Assembly (NCBI RefSeq): GCF_016862795.1
Contig: NZ_BONQ01000087.1
Location: 1-64,000 of the forward strand
Direction: 5' to 3'
Length of the DNA stretch: 64,000 nucleotides
Origin: Dactylosporangium siamense
GTDB taxonomy: Bacteria; Actinomycetota; Actinomycetes; Mycobacteriales; Micromonosporaceae
Shown: positions 33,948 through 42,556 of the stretch, piece after piece
How the letters are laid out: each line of letters starts with the position of its first letter
Position numbering within the stretch: position 1 is the stretch's first letter
Program-made: the position numbers and the translations under genes
Notes under the pieces: generated by a model
The model's input: the letters and a program-made list of their open reading frames with translations, nothing else
The model's database searches: none
What the model was told of the DNA's origin: nothing

Positions 33948-34967
33948 GTGTACGGCAACGACTTCGCCCCGCTCCTCGAGCAGGTGGACAGCGCCGAGCG
34001 GGACCTTCAACAGGCCGCCGGCCGTGACGTGGCGGCCGGAGCCGACCTTCAGGGCTACTTCGACACGATCGTCGCGGCCGACCAGAAGATCGAGCCACGT
34101 GACTGGATGCCGGAGGCGTACCGCAAGACGCTGATCCGGCAGATCGCGCAGCACGCGCACTCGGAGATCATCGGCATGCAGCCGGAGGGCAACTGGATCT
34201 CGCGCGCGCCCTCGCTGAAGCGCAAGGCGATCCTGCTCGCCAAGGTCCAGGACGAGGCCGGGCACGGGCTGTATCTCTACGCCGCCGCCGAGACGCTCGG
34301 CATCTCCCGCGACGAGCTGGTCGAGATGCTGATCGACGGCCGGCAGAAATACAGCTCGATCTTCAACTACCCGACGCTGACCTGGGCGGACGTCGGCGCG
34401 ATCGGGTGGCTGGTCGACGGCGCCGCGATCGTCAACCAGGTGCCGCTGTGCCGGTGCTCCTACGGGCCGTATGCGCGGGCGATGATCCGCGTGTGCAAGG
34501 AGGAGTCGTTCCACCAGCGGCAGGGGTTCGAGATCCTGCACACGCTGTCGCACGGCACCCCGGAGCAGAAGGCGATGGCGCAGGACGCCGTCGACCGGTG
34601 GTGGTATCCGTCGCTGGCGATGTTCGGGCCGCCCGACGGCGACTCGACGCACTCCGAGCGGTCGATGGCCTGGAAGATCAAGCGGTTCACCAACGACGAG
34701 CTGCGGCAGCGGTTCGTCGACATGTGCGTGCAGCAGGCCGGCATCCTCGACCTGCGGATTCCCGACCCCGACCTGCGTTGGGACGAGGCGCGTGGGCAGC
34801 ACGACTACACCCAGCCCGACTATGACGAGCTGATGCGCGTGATCAAGGGCGACGGCCCGTGCAACCAGGAGCGGATGGAGCACCGGCGGCGGGCGCACTC
34901 GGACGGTGCCTGGGTGCGTGCGGCGGCTCGTACCTACGCCGAAAAAAGGGCAAAAAATGCTGTTTGA
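33948..34967 (+). CDS. paaA: Phenylacetyl-CoA epoxidase subunit PaaA
   Basis: 339-residue catalytic subunit of the ring-1,2-phenylacetyl-CoA epoxidase, a diiron oxygenase. Iron ligands lie in [25 protein letters not shown] (E-x-x-H) and [12 protein letters not shown]. It acts with PaaB, PaaC, PaaD and PaaE, all encoded behind it. GTG start; the stop lies 11 bp into paaB. Confidence 0.95.
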   Translation: MYGNDFAPLLEQVDSAERDLQQAAGRDVAAGADLQGYFDTIVAADQKIEPRDWMPEAYRKTLIRQIAQHAHSEIIGMQPEGNWISRAPSLKRKAILLAKVQDEAGHGLYLYAAAETLGISRDELVEMLIDGRQKYSSIFNYPTLTWADVGAIGWLVDGAAIVNQVPLCRCSYGPYARAMIRVCKEESFHQRQGFEILHTLSHGTPEQKAMAQDAVDRWWYPSLAMFGPPDGDSTHSERSMAWKIKRFTNDELRQRFVDMCVQQAGILDLRIPDPDLRWDEARGQHDYTQPDYDELMRVIKGDGPCNQERMEHRRRAHSDGAWVRAAARTYAEKRAKNAV

Positions 34968-35226
34968 GGTATTCATCCGGCCGCGTCGTGGACTGTCGCA
35001 CGCCCACGTCGGCAGCCTCCACGCGCCCGACGCCGAGATGGCGCTGCGCAACGCCCGTGACGTCTACACCCGCCGCCAGGAGGGCGTGTCGATCTGGGTC
35101 GTCCCGGCCACGGAGATCACCGCCAGCAGCCCCGACGAGAAGGACGCGTTCTTCGCTCCCGCCGCCGACAAGGTCTACCGGCACCCGACGTTCTACGACG
35201 TGCCGGAAGGCGCGGCACACATATGA
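34957..35226 (+). CDS. paaB: Phenylacetyl-CoA epoxidase subunit PaaB
   Basis: 89 residues, small structural subunit. [20 protein letters not shown] is characteristic, and [18 protein letters not shown] is the conserved end. Overlaps paaA by 11 bp and paaC by 4 bp. AAAGGG lies before the ATG. Confidence 0.95.
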   Translation: MLFEVFIRPRRGLSHAHVGSLHAPDAEMALRNARDVYTRRQEGVSIWVVPATEITASSPDEKDAFFAPAADKVYRHPTFYDVPEGAAHI

Positions 35227-35966
35227 GCCACGTCGGTTACGTGCTGGGCCTCGCCGACGACGCGCTGGTCGCCGCGCAGCGGCTCGGCGAGTGGTGCTCC
35301 CGCGCGCCGGAGATGGAAGAGGACATCGCCCTGGCGAACATCGCCCTCGACCAGCTCGGCGTGGCCAGGATGCTGCTGACCTACGCCGGCGAGCTCGAAG
35401 GTGCCGGCCGCACCGAGGACGACCTGGCGTATCTGCGCTCCGCGCACGAGTTCCGCAACGTGCGGCTGGTCGAGCTCGACAACGGCGACTTCGCGGTCAC
35501 CATGGCCAAGCTGCTGTTCCTGTCGGTGTATCAGCGGCTGCTCTACGACCGTTCGATCGGCGTCGGCGACGAGCGGGTCGCCGCCGTCGCCGCGAAGGCG
35601 CGCAAGGAGTCGGCGTATCACGTCGACCACAGCTCCCGGTGGGTCGTGCGGCTCGGCGACGGCACCGAGGAGTCGAACGAGCGCATGCAGGCCGCGGTCG
35701 ACCTGGTGTGGCCGTACACGGACCAGCTGTTCGAGGTGGATCCGGACGTGCACGCACTGAGCGTCGCGGGGGTCATCGTCGACCCGTCGACGCTGCGGCC
35801 GGCGTGGCTGGCGGCGGTCGACGCCGTCCTCGCCGAGGCGACGCTGACCAGACCTCTGGATTCCGATTCGTCGGTTGTCCGCAGGGGTGAACACACCGAG
35901 GCGCTGGCGAAGCTGCTCGCCGAGATGCAGGTGCTGCACCGCGCACACCCGGGAGCCCGCTGGTGA
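35223..35966 (+). CDS. paaC: Phenylacetyl-CoA epoxidase subunit PaaC
   Basis: 247 residues, the second large subunit, ferritin-like and without complete iron ligands. LGLADDALVAAQRLGEWCSR and the ARKESAYHVDHSSRWVVRLG region are typical. ATGA overlap with paaB and GTGA with paaD indicate coupled translation. Confidence 0.94.
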   Translation: MSHVGYVLGLADDALVAAQRLGEWCSRAPEMEEDIALANIALDQLGVARMLLTYAGELEGAGRTEDDLAYLRSAHEFRNVRLVELDNGDFAVTMAKLLFLSVYQRLLYDRSIGVGDERVAAVAAKARKESAYHVDHSSRWVVRLGDGTEESNERMQAAVDLVWPYTDQLFEVDPDVHALSVAGVIVDPSTLRPAWLAAVDAVLAEATLTRPLDSDSSVVRRGEHTEALAKLLAEMQVLHRAHPGARW

Positions 35967-36412
35967 CGCTCTTCGACGTGGTCGCCGCCGTCAAGGACCC
36001 GGAGCTGCGGGTGCTCAACCTCGCTGAGCTCGGCATCCTCCGCGACGTCTCGGTCGACGGTGACGCCGTCACGGTAACGATCACCCCGACCTATTCCGGC
36101 TGCCCCGCCATGGACCTGATCCGCGCCGACATCGAGTCCGCCCTCCACGAGGCGGGTGTGTCCGAGATCTCCGTCAAGACCGTCCTCGACCCGCCGTGGT
36201 CGACCGACATGATCACGGAAGAGGGCCGGTCGAAGCTGGCCGCGGCCGGGATCGCACCACCGGGCCGCGTCTTCGTCACACTGTCGGTGCGCTGCCCCCG
36301 CTGCGGGTCGCCGGCGACCGAGCAGCTGTCCCGGTTCGGCTCGACCGCGTGCAAGTCCCTGTGGCGCTGCACGTCCTGCCTCGAGCCCTTCGACGCGGTG
36401 AAGGCGATATGA
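35963..36412 (+). CDS. paaD: Phenylacetyl-CoA epoxidase maturation protein PaaD
   Basis: 149 residues. An N-terminal MIP18-like domain (VKDPELRVLNLAELGILRDV) and a C-terminal Cys-rich zinc-finger-like end (CPRCGSPATEQ and CKSLWRCTSC). It is linked to iron-sulfur assembly or maturation of PaaE. GTG start; ends in an ATGA overlap with paaE. Confidence 0.93.
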   Translation: MTLFDVVAAVKDPELRVLNLAELGILRDVSVDGDAVTVTITPTYSGCPAMDLIRADIESALHEAGVSEISVKTVLDPPWSTDMITEEGRSKLAAAGIAPPGRVFVTLSVRCPRCGSPATEQLSRFGSTACKSLWRCTSCLEPFDAVKAI

Positions 36413-37503
36413 CCACCCCGCTCAAGCTGCGCCGCCCCACGTTTCAGCGACTGGCCGTCGTGGACGTCGAGGCCCTCACCGACGACTCGGTCGTGGTGAC
36501 CTTCGACGTGCCGGCCGGGCAGCGCGCCGCGTTCGCGTTTCAGGCCGGGCAGCACCTCACCGTCCGGCGCTGGGACGGCGACACCGAGATCCGCCGCTCG
36601 TATTCGATCTGCTCGACCCCGTCGCGGCTGGCCGCCGAGGGGGTCCTGCGGGTCGGGATCAGGGCGGTGCCCGGCGGGGCGTTCTCGTCCTACGCCGTCG
36701 GCGGCCTCTGCCCCGGCGACGAGATCGACGTCATGCCCCCGCTGGGCCACTTCACCAGCGCGTTCGACCCGTCCCGGACCAGGCACTACGCCGCACTCGT
36801 GGCCGGCTCAGGGATCACGCCGGTCCTGTCGCTCGTCGGGACGGCCCTGGAGGTGGAGCCGTCGAGCCGCTTCACCGTCGTCTACGGCAACCGCGCCGCC
36901 GGCACCGTCATGTTCGCCGAGGAGCTCGCCGACCTCAAGGACCTGCACCGGGAGCGGCTGCACATCGTCCACGTGCTCTCCCGCGAGGCGCAGGAGTCCG
37001 CGCTGCTCTCCGGACGCCTCGACGAGCAGCGGGTCGGCGCGATCCTCGACACGCTGTTGCCGGCGGGCACCGTGGACGAGTGGTTCCTGTGCGGGCCGCA
37101 CGGCATGGTCCTGGACGCCCGGGTCGCGTTGAGCCTGCGGGGCGTGACGGACGACGCCGTGCACACTGAGTTGTTCCATGTGGCTGATGTACCGGCTTCA
37201 CCCGCTGCTCATTCTTCGGATATTTCGGGCGTTACGGTCGATATCATTCTCGACGGGCGGACGTCGCAGCTCTCGATGGCTCCTGACGAGCGGATCCTCG
37301 ACGCGGCGCTGCGGCAGCGGCCCGAGCTGCCGTACGCGTGCAAGGGCGGGGTCTGCTCGACCTGCCGGGCTCGCGTTGTGGAAGGTGAGGTCTCCATGGC
37401 GCGCAACTTCGCCCTGGAGCCCGACGAGGTCGCCGCCGGTTACGTGCTTACCTGCCAGGCTCTGCCGATCACGGACAAGGTCGTGGTGGACTACGACGCA
37501 TGA
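36409..37503 (+). CDS. paaE: Phenylacetyl-CoA epoxidase reductase PaaE
   Basis: 364-residue electron-transfer subunit. A FAD domain (RRSYSICSTPS), a NAD(P) domain (GSGITPVLSLVG and FLCGPHGM) and a C-terminal plant-type [2Fe-2S] domain with CKGGVCSTCRARVVEG and a distant Cys in LTCQA. It passes electrons from NADPH to PaaA. Last gene of the operon. No paa ring-opening enzymes follow. Confidence 0.94.
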   Translation: MTTPLKLRRPTFQRLAVVDVEALTDDSVVVTFDVPAGQRAAFAFQAGQHLTVRRWDGDTEIRRSYSICSTPSRLAAEGVLRVGIRAVPGGAFSSYAVGGLCPGDEIDVMPPLGHFTSAFDPSRTRHYAALVAGSGITPVLSLVGTALEVEPSSRFTVVYGNRAAGTVMFAEELADLKDLHRERLHIVHVLSREAQESALLSGRLDEQRVGAILDTLLPAGTVDEWFLCGPHGMVLDARVALSLRGVTDDAVHTELFHVADVPASPAAHSSDISGVTVDIILDGRTSQLSMAPDERILDAALRQRPELPYACKGGVCSTCRARVVEGEVSMARNFALEPDEVAAGYVLTCQALPITDKVVVDYDA

Positions 37504-37518
37504 GGCTTGGGGTTGGTC

Positions 37519-37545
37519 CAATCCAGGGCGGCGGCTGCTCCGAAT
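37519..37545 (+). promoter_or_regulatory. SigK-like promoter overlapping the sigma gene start
   Basis: CAATCC (37519-37524) and CCGAAT (37540-37545) resemble the mycobacterial SigK consensus CCATCC/CCGAAT as I recall it. The -10 covers the first ATG (37544) and ends 7 nt before a second in-frame ATG (37553). If used, transcription would start about the second ATG. The spacing (15 bp) is slightly short, so this is a proposal. Confidence 0.45.
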
Positions 37546-38161
37546 GAGCGATATGAGACCCGAATACGAGGAGCTGCCCACCCAGCGGCTCGTCGCCGTG
37601 CCGACCCCGCAGCGGCGCGTCGACGCCGACGAGCTGCTGAGCCGGGTGGCCCGGGGCGACGAGCGGGCCTTCGCCGAGCTCTACGACCTGCTGTCGCCGC
37701 GCGTGTACGGGCTGATCCGCCGGGTCCTGCGCGACCCCGCCCAGTCCGAGGAGGTCGCGCAGGAGGTCATGGTCGAGGTGTGGCGCAACGCCGGCCGCTT
37801 CGACGGCACCCGCGGCTCCGCGACGGCGTGGGTCTTCACGATCGCCCACCGCCGGGCCGTCGACCGGGTCCGGGCCGAGCAGGCCAGCAACGACCGCGCC
37901 CAGCGGGTGGCCGCGAGCAGCGTCGACACGCCGTATGACGACGTGGTCGAGGCCGCCACCGCCCGCATCGAGCAGCAGCAGGTCCGCCGCTGTCTCGACG
38001 GCCTCACCGACCTGCAGCGCGAGGCGATCACCCTCGCCTACTACAACGGCAACAGCTACCGCGAAGTCGCCGACCTGCTCGGCGCCGCCCTGCCGACCAT
38101 CAAGACACGCATGCGTGACGGGCTGATCCGGATGCGGGACTGCTTGGGGGTGGCGTTCTGA
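37544..38161 (+). CDS. sigK: ECF sigma factor, SigK-type
   Basis: 205 residues (202 if the ATG at 37553 is used). Region 2 (AFAELYDLLSPRVYGLIRRV and VMVEVWRNAGRF) and region 4 (LQREAITLAYYNGNSYREVA with LPTIKTRMRDGLIRM) are complete. The RskA-like partner directly behind identifies the group. No classical ribosome-binding site at either ATG. Its stop overlaps rskA by one base. Confidence 0.88.
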   Translation: MSDMRPEYEELPTQRLVAVPTPQRRVDADELLSRVARGDERAFAELYDLLSPRVYGLIRRVLRDPAQSEEVAQEVMVEVWRNAGRFDGTRGSATAWVFTIAHRRAVDRVRAEQASNDRAQRVAASSVDTPYDDVVEAATARIEQQQVRRCLDGLTDLQREAITLAYYNGNSYREVADLLGAALPTIKTRMRDGLIRMRDCLGVAF

Positions 38162-38859
38162 TGGCCGAGACGGTGGACATCCACGCGTTGGCGGGCGCTT
38201 ACGCGCTCGACGCGGTCGACGACCTGGAACGGGCCGCGTTCGACCGGCACCTGCGCGAGTGCGGCGCGTGCACGGTCGAGGTCGCCGAGCTGCGGGAGAC
38301 CGCGTCCTGGCTGACCCACGCGGTCGCCGCGCCACCGCCGCCACGGCTGCGGGATGCCGTGCTGGCGGAGATCGGGCGTACCGCTCAGGAACGACCCAAG
38401 CGCGGTGCCGTGGGTGGCGGGCGGTCGCAGCGTTCGCGGTTGTTGCGATGGACCGTCGGTGCGGTGGCGGCGGCCGTGTTGGCCGTCGGGGTGGGCGTCG
38501 GGACGTGGACGGTCGCGCAGAACGGGGTGCAGCAGGAGAACGCGCGGATCGACGCGGTGCTCGCCGCCTCGGACGCCCGCCTGGTCTCCTCCGAGATGGC
38601 GGGCGGCCGGGTGACGCTGATCGTGTCGCCGTCCCGGAACGCGGCGGTGGCAGTTCTGGACGGCCTGTCCGATCCGGGTGCCGACAAGGACTACCAGCTG
38701 TGGATGATCGGGGATACCGCGCGTGGCGTTGGCGTCATTCCGGGCGGGACGGGCCGTAAATACATCAACGGCCTCGCCCCTTCCTTCGGCGTCACCAAGG
38801 AGCGCGAGGGCGGCGCGGACAAGCCTACCGAGCCGCTCGTGGGTCAGATCAAGCTGTAA
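38161..38859 (+). CDS. rskA: Anti-sigma-K factor RskA
   Basis: 232 residues. An N-terminal anti-sigma domain with a zinc-type HLRECGAC motif binds the sigma factor; a helix LRWTVGAVAAAVLAVGVGVG crosses the membrane near residue 100; and the extracytoplasmic domain (DARLVSSEMAGGRVTLIVSP and DKDYQLWMIG) belongs to the RskA family. Regulated intramembrane proteolysis would free the sigma factor. Overlaps the convergent reductase gene by 11 bp. Confidence 0.92.
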   Translation: MAETVDIHALAGAYALDAVDDLERAAFDRHLRECGACTVEVAELRETASWLTHAVAAPPPPRLRDAVLAEIGRTAQERPKRGAVGGGRSQRSRLLRWTVGAVAAAVLAVGVGVGTWTVAQNGVQQENARIDAVLAASDARLVSSEMAGGRVTLIVSPSRNAAVAVLDGLSDPGADKDYQLWMIGDTARGVGVIPGGTGRKYINGLAPSFGVTKEREGGADKPTEPLVGQIKL

Positions 38860-39805
38860 GTGCTTGTTCGATGGCGGCCTGGTCCTCCTCGGTGGGGGTC
38901 CAGGTGCCGGCCGCGACGTTGGCACTGACCTGTTCGGCGCTGGTGGCACCGGCGATCACGCTGGCCACCGCCGGCCGGGCGGCCAGGCCACCGATGGCGA
39001 CCGCGAGGAGGTCGACGCCGCGCTCCTGGCCGACCGCCTCGAGGCGCTCGATCGTGTCCCAGGGCGCGCCGGCGAGGACCTTGTCGAAGCCGTCACGGGC
39101 CAGGCGGGTGCCCTTGGGGGCGGCCTCGCCGCGCTTGTACTTGCCGGTCAGCAGCCCGTGGGCGAGCGGGAAGAACGGCAGCAGCCCCACCCCGTAGTGC
39201 TCCAGGGCCGGCACCAGGTCCTTCTCGACGCTTCGCTCCAGCAGCGAGTAGGAGTTCTGGGCGCTGACGAACGGCGTCGTTCCGTGCGTCCGCGCGGTCC
39301 ACGCGGCGTCGGCGGCCTGCCAGCCGGCGAAGTTGGAGTGTCCGATATATCTGACTTTTCCGGCCTGTACCAGTGCGTTCAGGGCGTCGAGGGTTTCCTC
39401 GATCGGCGTCTGCGGGTCCGGGGCATGCAGCTGGTACAGGTCGATGTAGTCGGTCTTCAGGCGCCACAACGACGCCTCGACGGCCTTCGCGACGTACCGC
39501 CGGCCGCCCCTCGCGCCCCAGTCCGGACCGTTCGAGCCCCGCGCGTCCATCCCGAACTTGGTGGCGACGATGACCTCGTCGCGCCGCTTGCCGAGCGCCC
39601 TGCCCAGCGCCTCCTCCGAGGCGCCCGGGGTCGCGCCGTAGATGTCGGCCGTGTCGAAGAGGGTCACGCCGAGATCGATCGCGGCGTGGACGACCTCCGC
39701 CGCGCGGTCCGCGTCGATGCGGCCGCCGAAGTTGTTGCATCCGATGCCGACGACCGAGACGGTGAGGCCGGAGGCGCCGAGGCGCCGATAGCGCATGTCA
39801 GTCAC
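38849..39805 (-). CDS. Aldo/keto reductase
   Basis: 318-residue NADPH-dependent (beta/alpha)8 oxidoreductase. The catalytic tetrad is visible: Asp and Tyr in FDTADIYG, Lys in IVATKFGMD and His in YQLHAPDP. The cofactor loop has IAGATSAEQVSANV. GTG start with TAGGAT 6 nt upstream and no ribosome-binding site. Divergent from mqnC with a 71-bp gap. Confidence 0.9.
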   Translation of the reverse strand: MTDMRYRRLGASGLTVSVVGIGCNNFGGRIDADRAAEVVHAAIDLGVTLFDTADIYGATPGASEEALGRALGKRRDEVIVATKFGMDARGSNGPDWGARGGRRYVAKAVEASLWRLKTDYIDLYQLHAPDPQTPIEETLDALNALVQAGKVRYIGHSNFAGWQAADAAWTARTHGTTPFVSAQNSYSLLERSVEKDLVPALEHYGVGLLPFFPLAHGLLTGKYKRGEAAPKGTRLARDGFDKVLAGAPWDTIERLEAVGQERGVDLLAVAIGGLAARPAVASVIAGATSAEQVSANVAAGTWTPTEEDQAAIEQALTA

Positions 39806-39876
39806 TTGGTGATCCTAGGCACCAGAGATCGTGGGGCCCTGCCGCGTGCGGTGTGATCCCACGTAGTCTCGATGAC
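39806..39876. promoter_or_regulatory. Divergent leaderless promoters (aldo/keto reductase and mqnC)
   Basis: On the minus strand TAGGAT (39817 to 39812) is 6 nt from a GTG; on the plus strand TAGTCT (39864-39869) is 7 nt from the mqnC GTG. Both lack Shine-Dalgarno sites. Confidence 0.55.
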
Positions 39877-41115
39877 GTGACGGACACACCGGTGATCAGC
39901 GACATCCTGCAGCGGGCGGCCGACGGTGGGCGGATCAGCGCGGAAGAGGCGCTGCTGCTCTACACCGACGCCCCGTTCCACGCGCTGGGCGAGGCGGCGG
40001 ACACGGTGCGTCGCCGCCGGTATCCGGACAACATCGTCACGTACCTCATCGACCGCAACATCAACTACACGAACGTCTGCGTGACGGCGTGCAAGTTCTG
40101 CGCCTTCTACCGGGCGCCGAAGCACGCCGAGGGCTGGACCCACGGCACCGAGGAGATCCTGCACCGCTGCCAGGAGGCCGTCGACCTCGGCGCCACCCAG
40201 GTGATGCTGCAGGGTGGCCACCACCCGGACTACGGCGTCGAGTACTACGAGCAGCTGTTCTCCGCGGTCAAGCAGGCCTTCCCCACCCTGGTGATCCACT
40301 CGATCGGCCCGTCCGAGGTCCTGCACATGGCCAAGGTCTCCGGCGTCTCCATCGAGGAGGCGATCCTGCGGATCAAGGCCGCCGGCCTGGCCTCCATCGC
40401 CGGCGCCGGCGCCGAGATGCTGCCCGAGCGCCCCCGCAAGGCGATCGCCCCGCTCAAGGAGTCCGGCGAGCGCTGGCTGGAGGTCATGACCCAGGCGCAC
40501 CGCCTCGGCGTCTCCTCGACCGCGACGATGATGATGGGCACCGGCGAGACCAATTCTGAGCGTATCGAGCACCTGCGGATGATCCGCGACGTGCAGGACA
40601 AGGCCGTTGCCAACGGCTACACCGCCTCAGCGGATCTCGAGGGCACGGTCGGTGGCTTCCGGTCGTTCATCCCGTGGACGTATCAGCCGGAGAACAACCA
40701 CCTGAAGGGCCGCACCCAGGCGACCAGCCTCGAATACCTGCGGATCGTCGCGGTCGCCCGGCTGTTCTTCGACAACATCGCCCACCTGCAGTCCTCGTGG
40801 CTCACCACGGGCAAGGACGTCGGCCAGGTGTCACTGCACCTCGGCGTCGACGACCTCGGCTCGATCATGCTGGAGGAGAACGTCATCTCCTCCGCCGGCG
40901 CCCGCCACCGCTCCCGCCTCACCGAGCTGGTCCAGATGATCCGCGACTCGGACCGCATCCCGGCGCAGCGGGACACCCAGTACCGCCACCTGCAGGTCCA
41001 CTGGACCCCCGCCGACGACCCCACGGACGACCGCGTGCAGTCACACTTCTCCTCGATCGCCATCCCCGGCGGCGGCGCCGGCCGCTCCATCCCGCTGACC
41101 CCCGTGTCGTCATGA
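39877..41115 (+). CDS. mqnC: Dehypoxanthine futalosine cyclase MqnC (radical SAM)
   Basis: 412 residues. MqnC cyclises dehypoxanthine futalosine in the third part of the futalosine pathway. The radical SAM motif is CVTACKFC (CX3CX2C) in [18 protein letters not shown], and [11 protein letters not shown] is diagnostic. The start is GTG 39877, not the in-frame GTG at 39853: it fits the TAGTCT box. Overlaps menG by 4 bp. Confidence 0.93.
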   Translation: MTDTPVISDILQRAADGGRISAEEALLLYTDAPFHALGEAADTVRRRRYPDNIVTYLIDRNINYTNVCVTACKFCAFYRAPKHAEGWTHGTEEILHRCQEAVDLGATQVMLQGGHHPDYGVEYYEQLFSAVKQAFPTLVIHSIGPSEVLHMAKVSGVSIEEAILRIKAAGLASIAGAGAEMLPERPRKAIAPLKESGERWLEVMTQAHRLGVSSTATMMMGTGETNSERIEHLRMIRDVQDKAVANGYTASADLEGTVGGFRSFIPWTYQPENNHLKGRTQATSLEYLRIVAVARLFFDNIAHLQSSWLTTGKDVGQVSLHLGVDDLGSIMLEENVISSAGARHRSRLTELVQMIRDSDRIPAQRDTQYRHLQVHWTPADDPTDDRVQSHFSSIAIPGGGAGRSIPLTPVSS

Positions 41116-41804
41116 GCCGCGCCTCGCTGGACAAGCAGCCGCACGAGGTAGCCGCGATGTTCGACGGCGTGGCCAAGCGGTACGACCTCACCAACACGGT
41201 CATCTCGGGCGGCCAGGACCGCATCTGGCGCCGAGAGACCAGGCTCGCCCTCGGCCTCAAGCCCGGCGAACGCGTCCTCGACCTCGGCGCCGGCACCGGC
41301 GTCTCCACCGAGGAGCTCGCCAAGTCCGGCGCCCAGGCCGTCGGCCTCGACCTCTCCATCGGCATGCTCCAGGCCGGCCACGCGAAGCGCCCCGCGGTCC
41401 CGCTGATCGCCGGCGACGCCCTCGCCCTGCCCTTCGCCGACGAAACCTTCGACGCGATCACCATCTCCTTCGCCCTGCGCAACATCGTCGACACCGACGC
41501 CGCGCTCCGCGAGATGGCCCGCGTCACGAAGCCCGGCGGCCGCCTGGTCATCTGTGAGTTCAGCCACCCGACCTGGCGACCCTTCCGCGGTGCCTACCTC
41601 GGTTACCTGGTCAAGGCCATTCCCCAGGTCGCGAAGCGCGTCTCCAGCAACCCCGACGCCTACGTGTACCTGGCCGAATCCATCCGCGCCTGGCCCGACC
41701 AGGAGGGCCTGGCCGCCCGCGTCACCGCCAACGGCTGGCGCAAGGTCGCCTGGCGCAACCTCACCGGCGGCGTGGTGGCCCTGCACCGAGGCTTCCGCAT
41801 CTGA
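41112..41804 (+). CDS. menG: Demethylmenaquinone methyltransferase (MenG/UbiE)
   Basis: 230-residue SAM-dependent methyltransferase for the last step of menaquinone synthesis. [20 protein letters not shown] is the family start, [15 protein letters not shown] is the SAM-binding motif, and [20 protein letters not shown] is near the end. It overlaps mqnC by ATGA, so the two are co-translated. Confidence 0.93.
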   Translation: MSRASLDKQPHEVAAMFDGVAKRYDLTNTVISGGQDRIWRRETRLALGLKPGERVLDLGAGTGVSTEELAKSGAQAVGLDLSIGMLQAGHAKRPAVPLIAGDALALPFADETFDAITISFALRNIVDTDAALREMARVTKPGGRLVICEFSHPTWRPFRGAYLGYLVKAIPQVAKRVSSNPDAYVYLAESIRAWPDQEGLAARVTANGWRKVAWRNLTGGVVALHRGFRI

Positions 41805-42054
41805 CCGTCCGCTCCTCGCACCATGCTCGGTCGGTGACCTTCCAGATGCCCGGCCGAGGACGCTGCGCCGAGCACGCCGAACCGAACGGCGTGCCGATGT
41901 GGCCCACCCGACCGTGATCCCGTGCGGTCTCGGCCGGGCTGCCGGAACCGTTCGGGATCACGACGAGCGCCGGCCGCCCAGCGCCGTCTGAGCGGTGCCG
42001 TCTGGGCGGGTCCTCTGGGCGGTGCCGTCAGCCCTGTCCCGTTCGGCCAGCGCA

Positions 42055-42347
42055 GTCTGGGCTGTGTCCTTTGGCGGTGCCGTCCGAGCGGTGCTGTCGG
42101 CCCTGTGTCGCCTGACCAGCGCTCGTCCGGCCAGCGCCCGTCCGATCAGCGCCCGTCCGATCAGCGCCGTCTGGGCTGTGTCCTTTGGCGGTGCCGTCCG
42201 AGCGGTGCTGTCAGTGCTGCGTCGCCTGACCAGCGCCTTCGGCCCGCGCCGTCCGACCAGTGCCCGTCCGACCAGCGCCGTCCGGGCTGTGTCCTTGGGC
42301 GGTGCCGTCCCAGCGGTGCTGTCAGCGCTGCGTCGCCTGACCAGTGC
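42055..42347. repeat. Tandem repeat of about 113 bp with 15-bp sub-units
   Basis: Three related copies begin at 42055, 42169 and 42280 (periods 114 and 111 bp). Each shares GTCTGGGCTGTGTCC or close variants and ends in CGTCGCCTGACCAG. Between copies lie CAGCGCCCGTCCGAT 15-mers (42132, 42147 and a variant at 42117). The stretch from 41805 to 42054 shows no clear gene. Confidence 0.8.
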
Positions 42348-42556
42348 CGTCCGACGGGCCCGCCGGGCCCGTCGGGGCGCCGGGGTGCGGTCGGGGGTGG
42401 GCGGGGCGCCGGGTGCGGCCTTCGGTGGAGCGACGCCCGCCAGAGCGACGCCTCCCAAAACGACGGCAGCCGGACCGACGGCACCTGGACCGACGCCTGC
42501 CAGGGCAGCGCCCGCCGGAGTGACGCTCGGGAGTGTGGCGACAGCATCGTGGTCAC
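42161..42556 (-). CDS. Uncertain ORF with pentapeptide-like repeats
   Basis: 131 codons, GTG start overlapping the stop of the AbiEi/DUF559 gene as GTGA, which is a typical coupling arrangement but could be chance. Residues 11-45 have a 5-residue period: ASLRR, ALPWQ, ASVQV, PSVRL, PSFWE, ASLWR, ASLHR, resembling degenerate A(D/N)LxX pentapeptide repeats. The rest is Arg/Pro-rich and low complexity. The other frames are also open here, so it may be noncoding repeat or a decayed pentapeptide-repeat gene. Confidence 0.25.
   Translation of the reverse strand: MTTMLSPHSRASLRRALPWQASVQVPSVRLPSFWEASLWRASLHRRPHPAPRPPPTAPRRPDGPGGPVGRHWSGDAALTAPLGRHRPRTQPGRRWSDGHWSDGAGRRRWSGDAALTAPLGRHRQRTQPRRR
42428..42532. 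repeat. Seven 15-bp tandem repeats
   Basis: Units starting at 42428, 42443, 42458, 42473, 42488, 42503 and 42518 share the GACCGACGCCTGCCA-like pattern. The period equals five codons. Confidence 0.8.

Noticed and set aside
42055-42532. CRISPR or insertion-sequence ends
   Set aside because: The repeat units are tandem, without unique spacers, terminal inverted repeats or a transposase.
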